A stretch of DNA of 64,000 nucleotides from Corynebacterium mustelae (GCF_001020985.1 NZ_CP011542.1:1736001-1800000), one strand, 5' to 3'. Positions 35,994 through 45,727 are shown, numbered from the stretch's first letter. Numbers and translations are program-made. The notes: generated from the sequence alone by a model not told the origin.

Positions 35994-36815
35994 TTATAGC
36001 AAGTCTTCCTTTGCCAGTTCCGGAGTGGTGACAAAATCTACCAACCGTTCAACGGCACCGATGAGCGTTGAATCAATATCTTTATAGGTCTTCACCGCGT
36101 TGTAGACCCGGTTCCAGCCTTCCCGAGGATCTGACCAGCCCAATCGAGCGCAAACACCGGATTTCCAGTCCTCACCCCGAGGAATATCGGGCCATGCCCG
36201 AAGTCCTAGCCGTTCTGGCTTTACAGCCGCCCAAATATCGATATACGGATGACCGGTCACTAGGACATCAGGACCGACGTTTTGAGTCAACCGCGTTTCT
36301 TTGGAGCCTGCTACTAAATGATCTGCCAAGACACCAACTCGCCGCTGCGGGGTAGGCTGAAAATCCGCTAGCTGTCCCGGCAGGTTATCCAGGCCTTCCA
36401 GATATTCGACCACCACTCCTTCGACACGCAGGTCGTGACCCCATATTTTCTCCACTATCGCCGCATCGTGTACCCCCTCGACCCAAATACGTGACGGTGC
36501 GGCTACTTTAGCCTCGACATTAGCTACTCGGGTCGATCCAGAATTTGATCGTTGTGGCTGTTGTGGTGGAATGTATCGCGTCAGGCTGAGCCGTTTTCCA
36601 TCGATTAAGAAAGCGCCAGGTCGTAATTTGAACAGCCGCTCTACCCCACGTCGATCCTGGAGTCGTACGAAGTCGCCGTCATAAGTCTTTTCGTAGTTAA
36701 TAACCGCACCAACGAACCCGTCAGCAAGAACTTCAACAACGTCACCGGGTCGTGCAGCAACCGTTGGGTAACTTGGTTTCTCAGGCTTAGAAAATATGTC
36801 GCCGTAATCTCTCAC
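35994..36815 (-). CDS. DUF3097 family protein
   Basis: A 273-aa cytosolic protein widely found in Actinobacteria (DUF3097). The sequence includes KPSYPTVAARPGDVVEVLADGF, FKLRPGAFLIDGKRL, VEGVHDAAIVEKIWGHDLRVEGV (Toprim-like acidic patch) and TGHPYIDIWAAVKPE. The Toprim-like VEGxxDAxxV segment hints at nucleic-acid metabolism, but no activity is known for the family as far as I can tell. It starts with GTG at 36815 and is divergent from the next gene. Probably the first gene of the NfeD-SPFH operon. Confidence 0.87.
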   Translation of the reverse strand: MRDYGDIFSKPEKPSYPTVAARPGDVVEVLADGFVGAVINYEKTYDGDFVRLQDRRGVERLFKLRPGAFLIDGKRLSLTRYIPPQQPQRSNSGSTRVANVEAKVAAPSRIWVEGVHDAAIVEKIWGHDLRVEGVVVEYLEGLDNLPGQLADFQPTPQRRVGVLADHLVAGSKETRLTQNVGPDVLVTGHPYIDIWAAVKPERLGLRAWPDIPRGEDWKSGVCARLGWSDPREGWNRVYNAVKTYKDIDSTLIGAVERLVDFVTTPELAKEDLL

Positions 36816-36833
36816 GGTTGGCCAATCCTACTA

Positions 36834-36839
36834 GAATTT
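36834..36839 (+). promoter_or_regulatory. Minus-10 element for a leaderless gene
   Basis: TAGAAT (within TACTAGAAT) lies six bases before the GTG at 36845, the spacing expected if transcription begins at or near that codon. Confidence 0.4.
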
Positions 36840-36844
36840 CGACT

Positions 36845-37558
36845 GTGATCGACTTTTACTCGCCGCTTCAAAACGCAACTATATGGTTGGGAGCGTGGCT
36901 TTATGGACATGAATCTTATGATGAACTTACCGAGACGCTTGCGCGGTTGAAGTTGTGCCCCCGTGATGCATCGCTTTTCGACGAATTAGCGCGCTTGCGA
37001 ACCACCGCACAATTAGCTTCCGGTGTGCCCGCACTGTCCGTGTTCTTATCCGGCCCAGCACATCCATTGCCATCTGCCATGACTGAGCACCACGATGGCG
37101 AAGGGGTAATAATGCTTCCCGGCGAAAGTAGCTTCACGGTACTGTCACTTAGTGATAGTACCTGGGGCTGGAGCGAACATGTAGGGCATCCTCCAGCCGA
37201 AGTGTACTTATCCCCAGGCGATGCTGATACCCAGTTAAGGGAGGCGCTGCAGTCCGCTGCAGCTGCGATTGAATCCGAGTACTCGGCTCCACTACCGGTA
37301 GCAAATCCTAGGCTTCTTGTTGGAACGCTCACTGATTTTTACGAAACGCCCGGGTTACCTTCGAGTATTTCTGGCAGGTCAGCACAATTAATCGCTCGTG
37401 CGGATCGGGCGACCGCAATCGTCGAAGCCGTGACGCAGCGACTCGGTGAGCATAACTTCGATCACTATCTCCTGGAGCTGTCTCGACACATCCGGCAAGC
37501 ACGAATGTCTGCGGTAAGTTACGCACTTGCTGAGTGGGGCCGTCGAACTGGCGGCTGA
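36845..37558 (+). CDS. Conserved actinobacterial hypothetical protein
   Basis: A 237-aa cytosolic protein with no membrane span and no signal peptide. It begins VIDFYSPLQNATIWLGAWLYGHES, followed by a Leu-rich middle and a Ser/Pro-rich stretch around residues 70-110. The GTG at 36845 is preferred over a TTG at 36818. The TTG start would overlap the divergent DUF3097 gene's promoter, and a -10 element sits just ahead of the GTG. Its 3' end overlaps the convergent ferrochelatase gene by 40 bases. I recognise no domain and give no function. Confidence 0.7.
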   Translation: MIDFYSPLQNATIWLGAWLYGHESYDELTETLARLKLCPRDASLFDELARLRTTAQLASGVPALSVFLSGPAHPLPSAMTEHHDGEGVIMLPGESSFTVLSLSDSTWGWSEHVGHPPAEVYLSPGDADTQLREALQSAAAAIESEYSAPLPVANPRLLVGTLTDFYETPGLPSSISGRSAQLIARADRATAIVEAVTQRLGEHNFDHYLLELSRHIRQARMSAVSYALAEWGRRTGG

Positions 37559-38610
37559 CAACAATCAACCCGGCACGGAGCGCCATTATATGTGCATCCT
37601 TTACTTGGAACATTACCTGTATGACGGCTTGGCGTTAGTCCTAATGATTCTGGAATCAAATCCACAATCATTTCAGCAAATTCACTAGTATGGCCGACCG
37701 TGGCAGCCCTTATGATCATTAGACCAGAAGCTTGTGCAAGATCCTGCAGCTCATGATCAAGATCCCACACCACTTCCATATGGTCTGAGATGAAACCAAT
37801 GGCCGCGACAACAATATTTCTAATTCCTTGTTTGTGCAAGGCTTCAGCATGGTCAAGGATATCTGGTTCTAGCCATGGAATGGAGCCATCTCCAGAAGCC
37901 GATTGCCATACGACATCAAAGTCGGTTACACCGAGTTCTTCGGCAATTAGACGTGCTGATTCCGATACCTGCCGCGAGTAGAGTGTTCCATCAGATTCCA
38001 CACCAGACCGCTCATCCGCTACAAGTGGAATAGAGTGTGCTGTGAAGACTAATCTAATGTCTTCCTTATCAACCCCATGTTCAGCAAACCTCGCGTAAGC
38101 GTCTCGGATGGCATGCGCATTTGCCGAAATGAATTCGGGATGGTCAAAAAACTGGCGTAGCTTGATGAAATCAATGTCAACATCAGTGTGGTTTCCGATG
38201 TGCTCAACCATTTGGGCTATGTCTTCACTGTATTGGCGGCATCCGGAATACCCACCCCACGCCGAAGTCGCAAAAACAGCCACCTTACGATGTCCCGCAT
38301 CGGCAATTTCTAAAGCAACATCGGTAGCAAATGGTTTCCAGTTTCGATTCCCAAAGTAAACCGGTATAGCTATTCCCCGTCGCTTAAGCACAGCCTCAAC
38401 ATTGGCGATTATTTCTCTATTGCAGTCGTTAAGTGGGCTATAGCCATCAAAATGGTGATAGTGAACGGCCACTTCGTCCAGCCTCGAATCTGGAATTCCC
38501 CGTCCCCTAGTCACATTTTCAAGAAATGGCCGAACATCTTCTGGCTTTTCGGGGCCACCGAAGCTCAAAACTAGTAATGCGTCTACGGGAAATGATGCGG
38601 CTGATTCCAT
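37519..38610 (-). CDS. cpfC: Coproporphyrin ferrochelatase
   Basis: Inserts Fe2+ into coproporphyrin III in the coproporphyrin-dependent heme route used by Actinobacteria (363 aa; formerly hemH). DALLVLSFGGPEKPEDVRPFLENVTRGRGIP is the N-terminal core, LVFTAHSIP holds the catalytic His, and VWDLDHELQ the Glu. The C-terminus ends with cysteines in SKGCTYNGAPCRVDCC, and Cys in the GYSGCRQYSED loop completes the pattern known for actinobacterial [2Fe-2S] ferrochelatases. ATG 38610. Convergent with the previous gene. It stands 70 bases from the NlpC/P60 gene with a terminator in between. Confidence 0.94.
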   Translation of the reverse strand: MESAASFPVDALLVLSFGGPEKPEDVRPFLENVTRGRGIPDSRLDEVAVHYHHFDGYSPLNDCNREIIANVEAVLKRRGIAIPVYFGNRNWKPFATDVALEIADAGHRKVAVFATSAWGGYSGCRQYSEDIAQMVEHIGNHTDVDIDFIKLRQFFDHPEFISANAHAIRDAYARFAEHGVDKEDIRLVFTAHSIPLVADERSGVESDGTLYSRQVSESARLIAEELGVTDFDVVWQSASGDGSIPWLEPDILDHAEALHKQGIRNIVVAAIGFISDHMEVVWDLDHELQDLAQASGLMIIRAATVGHTSEFAEMIVDLIPESLGLTPSRHTGNVPSKGCTYNGAPCRVDCCQPPVRRPHSASA

Positions 38611-38648
38611 AAATGTTAAGGCTATCAGGACAATGAGGTTTAGACGAG

Positions 38649-38679
38649 AAAAACCAGCCTGTTATAGAGGCTGGTTTTT
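38649..38679 (-). terminator. Terminator of the NlpC/P60 gene
   Basis: AAAAACCAGCCT pairs with AGGCTGGTTTTT around a 7-base loop; on the minus strand it ends in TTTTT. It lies right after the stop of the cell-wall hydrolase gene. Confidence 0.88.
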
Positions 38680-38680
38680 C

Positions 38681-40393
38681 TTAAATCAGACGCACAGCGT
38701 GTGGACTCATTCCGGACCACCGGACTGGCGAGATTTTTACGGTTGAACCAGATTGTGGCGCTTCAAGCATCGTCCCATCGCCCAAATAGATAGCGACGTG
38801 ATGTTCAGCGTTTGGACCGTAGAAAATCAAATCGCCTCGCTGGATTTCCTGTGGACTAATCTTGGTGCCCCGTTGGTACTGGTAACCGGTGTAATGCGGC
38901 AATGCGATTCCCACGCCAGCAAACGCGTAAAGCACCAGTCCCGAGCAGTCGAAACCGATCTTGTTATAGTCACCGTGTGAGTCGGCAACTCCACCATCCC
39001 GGATACCTCGGGTCGGCCCGTTAGCGTCACCGCCACCCCAAGCATACGGAGTGCCGATCTGTGAGCTCGCTCGTGCTATAACTGCCTCAATTTTTGCGGA
39101 TCGATCTGCATTACCAAGCTGAGATGATGCCTGTTGCGAAACAGAATCCAGGTTTTCCAAGCTAACAAACAGCTCATCAACGAGATTTGTTGAAGTGCCA
39201 TTATCGCCCGACGCATTTGGGTTTTGAATTGCGTTTAACGTACCAGGATCTTCTACGTTGGCGTGATCAGGTTGTGTAGCAGCGATTAAGGCAGCTGCGG
39301 CAGCTTGTGCCGCATCATTTGCGTTTTGGTTGGTTTGAGCGGCGGCTTGAGCGTTGTCGCTTTCAGTGATCAATACCGTTTCGGCAGCCTGGGCTTCTTC
39401 TGAAGCCATCCGTGCTTGTTCCTCGGCCGCCAGGCGTCGCTGCGCCGCAGCTTCTCGCTCAGACTCCTCTTGAGCTGCCGCTTCTGCCTCAGCAGCCTTA
39501 ACCGCCTCTGCCTCGGCTGCGGCTTGTGCAGCGGCTTTTTCAGCCGCCTGAGCCTCCGCAGCTTTGCGCGCTTCTTCGGCTTTAGCTGCTTCTGCTTCGG
39601 CAGCCTTACGAGCATCTTCAGCAGCTTGATATTCTTCAAACTCCTTGCGTTGCCCTTCTAGCGTTGCAGCTGTTCCGCGAGCTTGATTGAGTCGACTTTG
39701 AGCAGTATCCCGTTCAGAAATCAATGCTGAATGTTCTGCCTGCCGACGATTCAACTCGGCAGAGTTGGCCTCGATTGCGTTTTGTGCAGCAGTTTGCGCT
39801 TGGTTTGCTTCTTCTTCGCGTTTTTCTGCAATGTTTCGTGCCTCGCGCAACATCGACTCTTCATTTGCCTGCTGAGTGCGGAGACGATCCAGTTCTTCGA
39901 TTATTTTGCGTTGTTTAGCGGCATTGGTGCGCAGATAAGTCTGGCGATCTAACGAGTCTTCTGATGTTTCTTTTCCCGAAACACCATCTACCACCGTGGT
40001 GGAACCACGACGATAGGTGGTGCGGGAAATCTCATCAAGGGTTTGTTGTGCCTCAACAATAGACTGTTGAGTAACATCCAACTTACCGCGGGCGGTAGTA
40101 ACGCCCTGTCGAGCTTGCTCGGCGTTGGTTTGGGCATCGTGTAGATCCACTAATGCCTTATTGACAGCTTCCCGTAAACCACCCATTCGCATCTCTAATT
40201 CTGCGATTTCTGCGTCAGATTGAGAGATGGTGGAGATTAGGGATGCCACATTGGTTTCAGCTGTTGCCACTTCACCGTTAGCCTGTGCTATCTCACTATC
40301 GCTTGGATTGATAGGTTGAGCAAGCACTGGGGCCGACGTGGCGACGCATGCAAGCGCACACGCTACTGCCATAGCACGGCGGAATCTAATCAC
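38681..40393 (-). CDS. Secreted NlpC/P60 peptidoglycan endopeptidase
   Basis: A 570-aa exported D,L-endopeptidase that cuts peptidoglycan stem peptides at the septum in related species (RipA/RipC-type). The signal peptide is RFRRAMAVACALACVATSAPVLAQ. The long helical N-terminal region has coiled-coil and Ala/Glu-rich repeats (for example AAEAEAAKAEEARKAAEAQA) that in the family regulates or blocks the active site. The C-terminal NlpC/P60 domain has catalytic Cys in GFDCSGLVLYAF, His in HHVAIYLGDG and the PHYTGYQYQRG loop. The GTG at 40393 (5 bases from GGAG) is preferred because it opens the signal peptide; the frame reaches 40459. Rv1476-like and acn genes follow on the upstream side, the same neighbourhood as mycobacterial ripA. 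Confidence 0.93.
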   Translation of the reverse strand: MIRFRRAMAVACALACVATSAPVLAQPINPSDSEIAQANGEVATAETNVASLISTISQSDAEIAELEMRMGGLREAVNKALVDLHDAQTNAEQARQGVTTARGKLDVTQQSIVEAQQTLDEISRTTYRRGSTTVVDGVSGKETSEDSLDRQTYLRTNAAKQRKIIEELDRLRTQQANEESMLREARNIAEKREEEANQAQTAAQNAIEANSAELNRRQAEHSALISERDTAQSRLNQARGTAATLEGQRKEFEEYQAAEDARKAAEAEAAKAEEARKAAEAQAAEKAAAQAAAEAEAVKAAEAEAAAQEESEREAAAQRRLAAEEQARMASEEAQAAETVLITESDNAQAAAQTNQNANDAAQAAAAALIAATQPDHANVEDPGTLNAIQNPNASGDNGTSTNLVDELFVSLENLDSVSQQASSQLGNADRSAKIEAVIARASSQIGTPYAWGGGDANGPTRGIRDGGVADSHGDYNKIGFDCSGLVLYAFAGVGIALPHYTGYQYQRGTKISPQEIQRGDLIFYGPNAEHHVAIYLGDGTMLEAPQSGSTVKISPVRWSGMSPHAVRLI

Positions 40394-40494
40394 AAATGCT
40401 CCTGAATGTACCTCGGAATACCCGCAACGTGCTTCCCCACATGTTCGAGTATCAGTCAAGTTTCAAGCATCGACCCTCGAGTCGATAATAAAAC

Positions 40495-40526
40495 CATAGT
40501 GCACTCCCACCCCTTTTTGCACTATG
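40495..40526 (-). promoter_or_regulatory. Inverted repeat upstream of NlpC/P60 gene
   Basis: CATAGTGCA and TGCACTATG, a perfect 9-base inverted repeat with a 14-base loop, about 100 bases before the hydrolase start. It may be a 5'-leader hairpin or a regulator half-site pair. Confidence 0.45.
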
Positions 40527-40613
40527 AAATAACTATTTACCTCTAATTAACGTAAATAACACAAGTAACATAATCCCCAGTGACCTCGCCATTATCGGCA
40601 CATTAAACATGAT

Positions 40614-40629
40614 AGTGATCTTTATCACA
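40614..40629. promoter_or_regulatory. GlxR (CRP-family) binding site
   Basis: AGTGATCTTTATCACA matches the corynebacterial GlxR/CRP consensus TGTGANNTANNTCACA at 9 of the 10 half-site bases. It lies 220 bases upstream of the hydrolase start and 70 bases after the Rv1476-like stop. It suggests cAMP-GlxR control of cell-wall hydrolysis. The rest of 40394-40699 is A+T-rich and has no gene. Confidence 0.65.
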
Positions 40630-40699
40630 AAAATAAGAAGTTCGGCGTGTCACGTCGAATTGTGGCCACATCATACGATTTTAGAAATTAAGTCAACAC

Positions 40700-41164
40700 T
40701 TAAGGCTTGACCTTAACCGTTATCGCGAGGACTCCCACCAGAAACAAAACGAGCAAAAAAACCAAAAAAGATGTCGATGGAGCAGCTTGAGTAGCAAGGT
40801 CGTCAAAAAACAACCTCAATCCTGCATTTAAGTCAACCCCCGAAAAAAGGCTCGCCTCGGCAGCTTCTAACTCTGCTCGACTGAACTGGTGAGCCACGGC
40901 AGCGCCACCACCCGGTGATTGAACAATAACAAGGCTCAGATCTGATCCATCTAATAACGCTTGGGCGATGTCACGATGGTCTGCGGGTTGCCTTAAAGCA
41001 TCAGACAGAACAACAATTCCCGTATCGCGAACACCAATAGATTCGGCATAACTAATCGCCGAAGTCATTTCACTGTGAAGCACTGGGTTAGCTTCCGTCA
41101 ACCCAACACCATCTTCGGCTAACTGAGCACTTAAATCCGCAATATCAACGTTCTCTGGAACCAT
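40700..41164 (-). CDS. Rv1476-like membrane protein
   Basis: A 154-aa protein: a soluble alpha/beta domain (VPENVDIADLSAQLAEDGVGL, DTGIVVLSDALR, LSLVIVQSPGG) and a single C-terminal membrane span (TSFLVFLLVLFLVGVLAITV), so a tail-anchored topology. This matches Rv1476 of mycobacteria, which lies between acn and ripA exactly as here. ATG 41164 has AGGAAGG four bases upstream; ATGs at 41182 and a further GTG/ATG at 41236 are longer options. The function is unknown, but the conserved position beside NlpC/P60 hydrolases suggests a link to envelope or division regulation (inference). Confidence 0.83.
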   Translation of the reverse strand: MVPENVDIADLSAQLAEDGVGLTEANPVLHSEMTSAISYAESIGVRDTGIVVLSDALRQPADHRDIAQALLDGSDLSLVIVQSPGGGAAVAHQFSRAELEAAEASLFSGVDLNAGLRLFFDDLATQAAPSTSFLVFLLVLFLVGVLAITVKVKP

Positions 41165-41351
41165 GTTGCCTTCCTCCACCATGTCTGCAACCCCCTTTAA
41201 GTGGGTAACAGATACAACAGTCAATACTAAACACAATCAACATATCTCAAGATGCACTCGTCAAAAATGACACCATAATTGCAGCTACGACATCGATTGC
41301 CTATGAAAAGCATTCTGCGCACATTTAAAAAGCCGCCCAAAAATTAACCAA

Positions 41352-41367
41352 CAGAACGCCCGTACTG
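41352..41367. promoter_or_regulatory. AcnR operator upstream of acn
   Basis: CAGAACGCCCGTACTG matches the published AcnR motif of C. glutamicum, CAGNACnnncGTACTG, at every specified base. It sits just before and touching the -10 region of acn, so binding would block RNA polymerase. Confidence 0.9.
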
Positions 41368-41368
41368 T

Positions 41369-41374
41369 TAAAAT
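41369..41374 (+). promoter_or_regulatory. Minus-10 element of acn
   Basis: TAAAAT immediately follows the AcnR operator, giving a start near 41381 and a 5' leader of about 90 bases. Confidence 0.6.
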
Positions 41375-41471
41375 GAGCGCCAGGCGACGGATGCTAATAG
41401 CTTCCGTCCGCAACTTCACCCAGTTGTGGCGTAGAAGCAACAACTTAAATATTAAGGAATCGGAGCTCAAC

Positions 41472-44246
41472 GTGACTGAAAGCAAGAACTCCTTCAACGC
41501 TAAAAGCACCCTGCAGGTAGGCGATAAGTCATACGACTATTTCGCACTTAATGCAGTGCCTGGCATGGAGAAACTGCCATACTCTCTAAAGGTTCTTGGC
41601 GAGAACCTGCTTCGCACCGAAGATGGTGCAAACATCACCGCTGAACACATTGAAGCAATTGCAAACTGGGATCCAACTGCGGAGCCAAGCATTGAAATTC
41701 AGTTCACCCCAGCCCGGGTGCTAATGCAGGACTTCACTGGCGTACCATGTGTTGTTGACCTAGCGACCATGCGTGAAGCAGTTAAAACCCTTGGCGGCGA
41801 TCCAGATAAGGTCAACCCGCTCAATCCGGCCGAGATGGTCATTGACCACTCAGTTATCGTTGAAGCCTTCGGTAATCCTGATGCGTTGAAGCAAAACGTC
41901 GATATTGAATACGAGCGCAATGAAGAGCGTTACCAGTTCTTGCGTTGGGGTGCAGAAAACTTCTCCAACTTCCGGGTTGTTCCTCCTGGAACTGGCATTG
42001 TGCACCAGGTAAACATCGAATATCTCGCTCGGGTTGTCTTTGACAATAATGGCCTGGCCTATCCAGACACATGTATTGGTACTGACTCCCACACCACCAT
42101 GGAAAACGGCCTCGGCATTCTTGGCTGGGGTGTTGGCGGCATTGAGGCGGAAGCAGCGATGCTCGGCCAGCCGGTATCTATGCTGATTCCGAAGGTTGTC
42201 GGCTTTAAGCTAACCGGTGAAATCCCAACCGGTGTTACCGCAACCGATGTGGTTTTGACCATTACCGAAATGCTGCGAGATCACGGCGTGGTTCAGAAAT
42301 TCGTCGAGTTCTACGGCAATGGCGTTAAATCTATTCCGCTGGCCAACCGCGCGACCATCGGTAATATGTCACCGGAGTTCGGCTCCACCTGTGCCATCTT
42401 CCCAATCGACGAGGAAACTACCAAGTATCTGCACTTAACTGGTCGCCCGGAAGAGCAGATCGCGCTAGTAGAAGCTTACGCAAAGGCTCAAGGCATGTGG
42501 TTGGAATACGATGCGCCTGAACCAGAGTACTCCGAGTACCTAGAGTTAGATCTTTCTACGGTTGTTCCATCGCTTGCAGGTCCTAAGCGACCACAGGATC
42601 GTATTCTACAGTCGGAGGCAAAAGAGCAATTCCGTAAGGATCTGCCAAATTACACCGCAGACACCGAGACCGTGGCACCAGTTAAATTGGCTGGCGAGTA
42701 TGCACCGAACTTCAATTCTTCCCAAGCCGGACACGGAGAGTCAGCTGCTAAAGACGCAGAAGGTCGCCCATCACGTCCAGTAGTCGTTGAATCGCCAAAC
42801 GGTGGCGAGTACACCCTCGACCACGGCATGGTAGCCATTGCTTCGATTACTTCTTGTACGAATACCTCTAACCCTTCGGTTATGGTTGGCGCAGGCTTGA
42901 TCGCACGTAAAGCCGCCGAAAAGGGCTTAAAGGCAAAGCCATGGGTCAAGACCATTTGCGCACCAGGTTCGCAGGTTGTCGATGGCTACTACCAGCGCGC
43001 AGACCTGTGGAAAGACCTTGAAGCACTTGGTTTCTACCTGGCAGGTTTCGGTTGCACCTCTTGTATCGGCAACTCCGGGCCACTTCCAGAAGAGGTTTCT
43101 GCAGCCATCAATGAGCACGATTTGACAGCCACTGCGGTTCTCTCCGGTAACCGTAACTTCGAAGGGCGTATCTCGCCAGATGTCAAGATGAACTATTTGG
43201 CATCTCCAATCATGGTGATCGCTTATGCTATCGCTGGAACCATGGACTTCGATTTTGAAACTCAGCCGCTTGGCACGGACCAGGATGGAAACGACGTCTT
43301 CTTGAAAGACATTTGGCCATCCACCCAGGAAATTGAGGACACCATCGCAGAATGCATCACTCGTGAGCTCTATGAGGCTGACTATGCAGATGTATTCAAG
43401 GGTGACGCCCAATGGCAGGCGCTTGAAATTCCAACCGGAAAGACCTTCGACTGGGACGAATCTTCCACGTACATCCGGAAGGCACCATATTTCGATGGCA
43501 TGACTATGGATCCAGAACCAGTTTCTGACATCAAGGGTGCCCGGGTTCTGGCAAAACTGGGCGATTCGGTAACCACCGACCACATCTCCCCTGCTTCCTC
43601 CATCAAACCTGGGACTCCAGCGGCACAATATCTTGACGCTAATGGTGTGGCTCGGCAAGATTACAACTCGCTCGGTTCCCGTCGCGGTAACCACGAAGTA
43701 ATGATGCGCGGCACGTTTGCCAATATTCGGTTGCAAAACCAGCTTGTCGACGTTACCGGTGGTTACACCCGCGATTTCACTCAGGAAGGTGCGCCACAGG
43801 CATTCATCTTCGATGCTTGCGAAAACTACAAGGCAGCCGGAATTCCACTGGTTGTCCTAGGCGGCAAAGAGTACGGAACTGGTTCTTCCCGCGACTGGGC
43901 TGCTAAGGGAACCAACCTGCTTGGAGTTAAAGCGGTAATCACCGAATCCTTCGAGCGTATTCACCGGTCAAACTTGATCGGCATGGGCGTTATCCCACTA
44001 CAGTTCCCTGCCGGTGAATCCCATGAGTCGCTTGGTCTTGATGGTACTGAGGTATTCGATATCACTGGAATTGAAGAACTCAATAACGGTGTTACACCTA
44101 AGACCGTTCACGTGACCGCCACGAAAGAATCGGGCGAAGTTGTCGAATTTGACGCGATCGTCCGTATCGACACACCAGGTGAGGCCGATTACTACCGTAA
44201 CGGTGGTATTTTGCAGTACGTTCTGCGAAATATGGCAAAGAGCTAA
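41472..44246 (+). CDS. acn: Aconitate hydratase
   Basis: TCA-cycle enzyme isomerising citrate and isocitrate with a [4Fe-4S] cluster (924 aa). The cluster cysteines are in [18 protein letters not shown] and [13 protein letters not shown]. The [20 protein letters not shown] segment and [13 protein letters not shown], in the swivelling C-terminal domain, are canonical. The real start is the GTG at 41472 (GTG-ACT-GAA, GGAG six bases upstream); the frame upstream to 41373 is non-coding leader. Expression is likely repressed by AcnR, whose gene follows. Confidence 0.97.
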   Translation: MTESKNSFNAKSTLQVGDKSYDYFALNAVPGMEKLPYSLKVLGENLLRTEDGANITAEHIEAIANWDPTAEPSIEIQFTPARVLMQDFTGVPCVVDLATMREAVKTLGGDPDKVNPLNPAEMVIDHSVIVEAFGNPDALKQNVDIEYERNEERYQFLRWGAENFSNFRVVPPGTGIVHQVNIEYLARVVFDNNGLAYPDTCIGTDSHTTMENGLGILGWGVGGIEAEAAMLGQPVSMLIPKVVGFKLTGEIPTGVTATDVVLTITEMLRDHGVVQKFVEFYGNGVKSIPLANRATIGNMSPEFGSTCAIFPIDEETTKYLHLTGRPEEQIALVEAYAKAQGMWLEYDAPEPEYSEYLELDLSTVVPSLAGPKRPQDRILQSEAKEQFRKDLPNYTADTETVAPVKLAGEYAPNFNSSQAGHGESAAKDAEGRPSRPVVVESPNGGEYTLDHGMVAIASITSCTNTSNPSVMVGAGLIARKAAEKGLKAKPWVKTICAPGSQVVDGYYQRADLWKDLEALGFYLAGFGCTSCIGNSGPLPEEVSAAINEHDLTATAVLSGNRNFEGRISPDVKMNYLASPIMVIAYAIAGTMDFDFETQPLGTDQDGNDVFLKDIWPSTQEIEDTIAECITRELYEADYADVFKGDAQWQALEIPTGKTFDWDESSTYIRKAPYFDGMTMDPEPVSDIKGARVLAKLGDSVTTDHISPASSIKPGTPAAQYLDANGVARQDYNSLGSRRGNHEVMMRGTFANIRLQNQLVDVTGGYTRDFTQEGAPQAFIFDACENYKAAGIPLVVLGGKEYGTGSSRDWAAKGTNLLGVKAVITESFERIHRSNLIGMGVIPLQFPAGESHESLGLDGTEVFDITGIEELNNGVTPKTVHVTATKESGEVVEFDAIVRIDTPGEADYYRNGGILQYVLRNMAKS

Positions 44247-44263
44247 TCTTTAGCCCGCAAGGT

Positions 44264-44298
44264 ATGGGGCTGCACCTAATTCTACAGGGCAGCCCCAT
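44264..44298 (+). terminator. Hairpin between acn and acnR
   Basis: ATGGGGCTGC pairs perfectly with GCAGCCCCAT around a 15-base loop. No T-run follows, so it is more likely an mRNA-stability or partial read-through element than a complete terminator. Confidence 0.6.
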
Positions 44299-44343
44299 CG
44301 CCATTACCGCGTATCAATGCAGTAAAAGGAGCCGTTTCGGAAA

Positions 44344-44922
44344 ATGCCAGTTGTCAGCACAACGGAGCTAGTCCAGCGTCGCCAAGAAATTTTAGATGGC
44401 GCTCGCCGCTGTTTTGCCGAACACGGATTTGACGGAGCAACCGTTAGACGTTTGGAAGAAGCAACTGGTAAATCCAGGGGCGCAATCTTCCACCACTTTG
44501 GAGACAAAGAAAATCTTTTCCTCGCTTTAGCTCGCGAGGATGCCGCCCGTATGGCAGAGGTCGTCGCAGACAACGGATTGGTCGAAGTGATGCGCGACAT
44601 GCTTTCCAGACCCGAACGCTACGATTGGTTGGCCACCCGCTTGGAGATAACCAAGATGCTTCGTACCGACCCGTCATTTCGTACGCGCTGGCATGAACAC
44701 CAAAAAGTTCTCGACGATGCCGTACGCGCCCGCCTTAAAGCAAATGCATCCAGGGGAGAAATGCGCGATGATGTCGACATATCAGTCATTCATACCTATT
44801 TGGAGACTATGCTTGACGGCTTTATTACCCGCCTAGCTTCGGGTGCTGAAACAAAAGACCTCGAAGAAGTACTACATATCGTAGAATCCAGTGTGCGAAA
44901 TCTCTCACAATCCCAATCGTAG
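44344..44922 (+). CDS. acnR: TetR-family repressor of aconitase
   Basis: A 192-aa TetR-type repressor. The DNA-binding helix-turn-helix is TVRRLEEATGKSRGAIFHHFGDKENLF, nearly identical to known AcnR proteins, and the body (AARMAEVVADNGLVEVMRDML) follows the same pattern. In C. glutamicum it represses acn and itself responds to citrate-Mg2+, so the same feedback is expected here. The gene follows acn by about 100 bases with a hairpin in between and overlaps no other gene; the glutamine amidotransferase starts 12 bases later. Confidence 0.95.
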   Translation: MPVVSTTELVQRRQEILDGARRCFAEHGFDGATVRRLEEATGKSRGAIFHHFGDKENLFLALAREDAARMAEVVADNGLVEVMRDMLSRPERYDWLATRLEITKMLRTDPSFRTRWHEHQKVLDDAVRARLKANASRGEMRDDVDISVIHTYLETMLDGFITRLASGAETKDLEEVLHIVESSVRNLSQSQS

Positions 44923-44934
44923 AAGCTAATAAAT

Positions 44935-45669
44935 ATGAATCAATTCCTCTTCGTCACTCTCCGAGAAGGCACAACTGGACGCGCTATTTCCGAATCTGAA
45001 TTAGGCGACATCATCCGCACAACTGGTATCGCTCCAGCGGAAATCAAACACATCAATATTGATTCCGTTAAAGTGCACATCCCCAACCCTCGAGACTATG
45101 TAGGTGTCATCGTTGGGGGCAGCGCACTTAACGTCACCAATGAGACATACGACGAGTATCAACAACACGTCCATACGCAATTACAAAAGCTTATCGACGC
45201 TGGTACCCCTACCCTACTGATATGTTTCGGACTTGGTTGGCTGGCATCCGCGACCGGTGGCTCAGTAGATCTATCTCACCCGGAAGAGACTGGTGGCTCC
45301 ACAATCGCATTGGAAAAAGCAGCAGCCAACGACCCATTATGCATTGGCCTGCCGAAAGTTTTCCATGGACTTTCTGGGCATAAAGAATCAGTTGCCGCAG
45401 TTGGCCCAGAGATCACGGTTCTAGCCTCGGGGCCCAGCTGCCCGTTCCAGCTCATTAGGTACCGCGACCACGTATGGGCTTCCCAGTTTCACGGCGAGAT
45501 GGATGCCGAAGCAATGGAAGTCCGGATGAAATTCTTTATGAATTCTGGATATTTTTCGCCAGAAGATTACGAAAAAATAGTCGCTAGCCTGCGATATATC
45601 GACACCAATGCCGCCCACCAGCTGGTACGCAATTTCTACCAGCATTGTCGGCGTTTGGCAACGTCGTAG
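44935..45669 (+). CDS. Class I glutamine amidotransferase-like protein
   Basis: A 244-aa GATase1-fold protein. VIVGGSALNV and LLICFGLGWLASATGG form the nucleophile-elbow region with catalytic-type Cys (CFGLGWL). SQFHGEMDAEAM supplies the His-x-Glu of the triad. It is a stand-alone subunit with no synthase partner next to it. In corynebacteria a gene like this commonly follows acnR. Likely hydrolyses a gamma-glutamyl or glutamine substrate; specificity unknown. Confidence 0.9.
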   Translation: MNQFLFVTLREGTTGRAISESELGDIIRTTGIAPAEIKHINIDSVKVHIPNPRDYVGVIVGGSALNVTNETYDEYQQHVHTQLQKLIDAGTPTLLICFGLGWLASATGGSVDLSHPEETGGSTIALEKAAANDPLCIGLPKVFHGLSGHKESVAAVGPEITVLASGPSCPFQLIRYRDHVWASQFHGEMDAEAMEVRMKFFMNSGYFSPEDYEKIVASLRYIDTNAAHQLVRNFYQHCRRLATS

Positions 45670-45727
45670 CGTCGACAAGCACTAACCAATTGCTGAAAAA
45701 CGTACTATGGCGCGTACCATGTAACTC

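Noticed and set aside
41373..41471. N-terminal extension of aconitase
   Set aside because: It begins inside the promoter; the GTG at 41472 has a good ribosome site and family-type start.
42927..43736. 269-aa open frame opposite acn
   Set aside because: Shadow of the aconitase coding strand.
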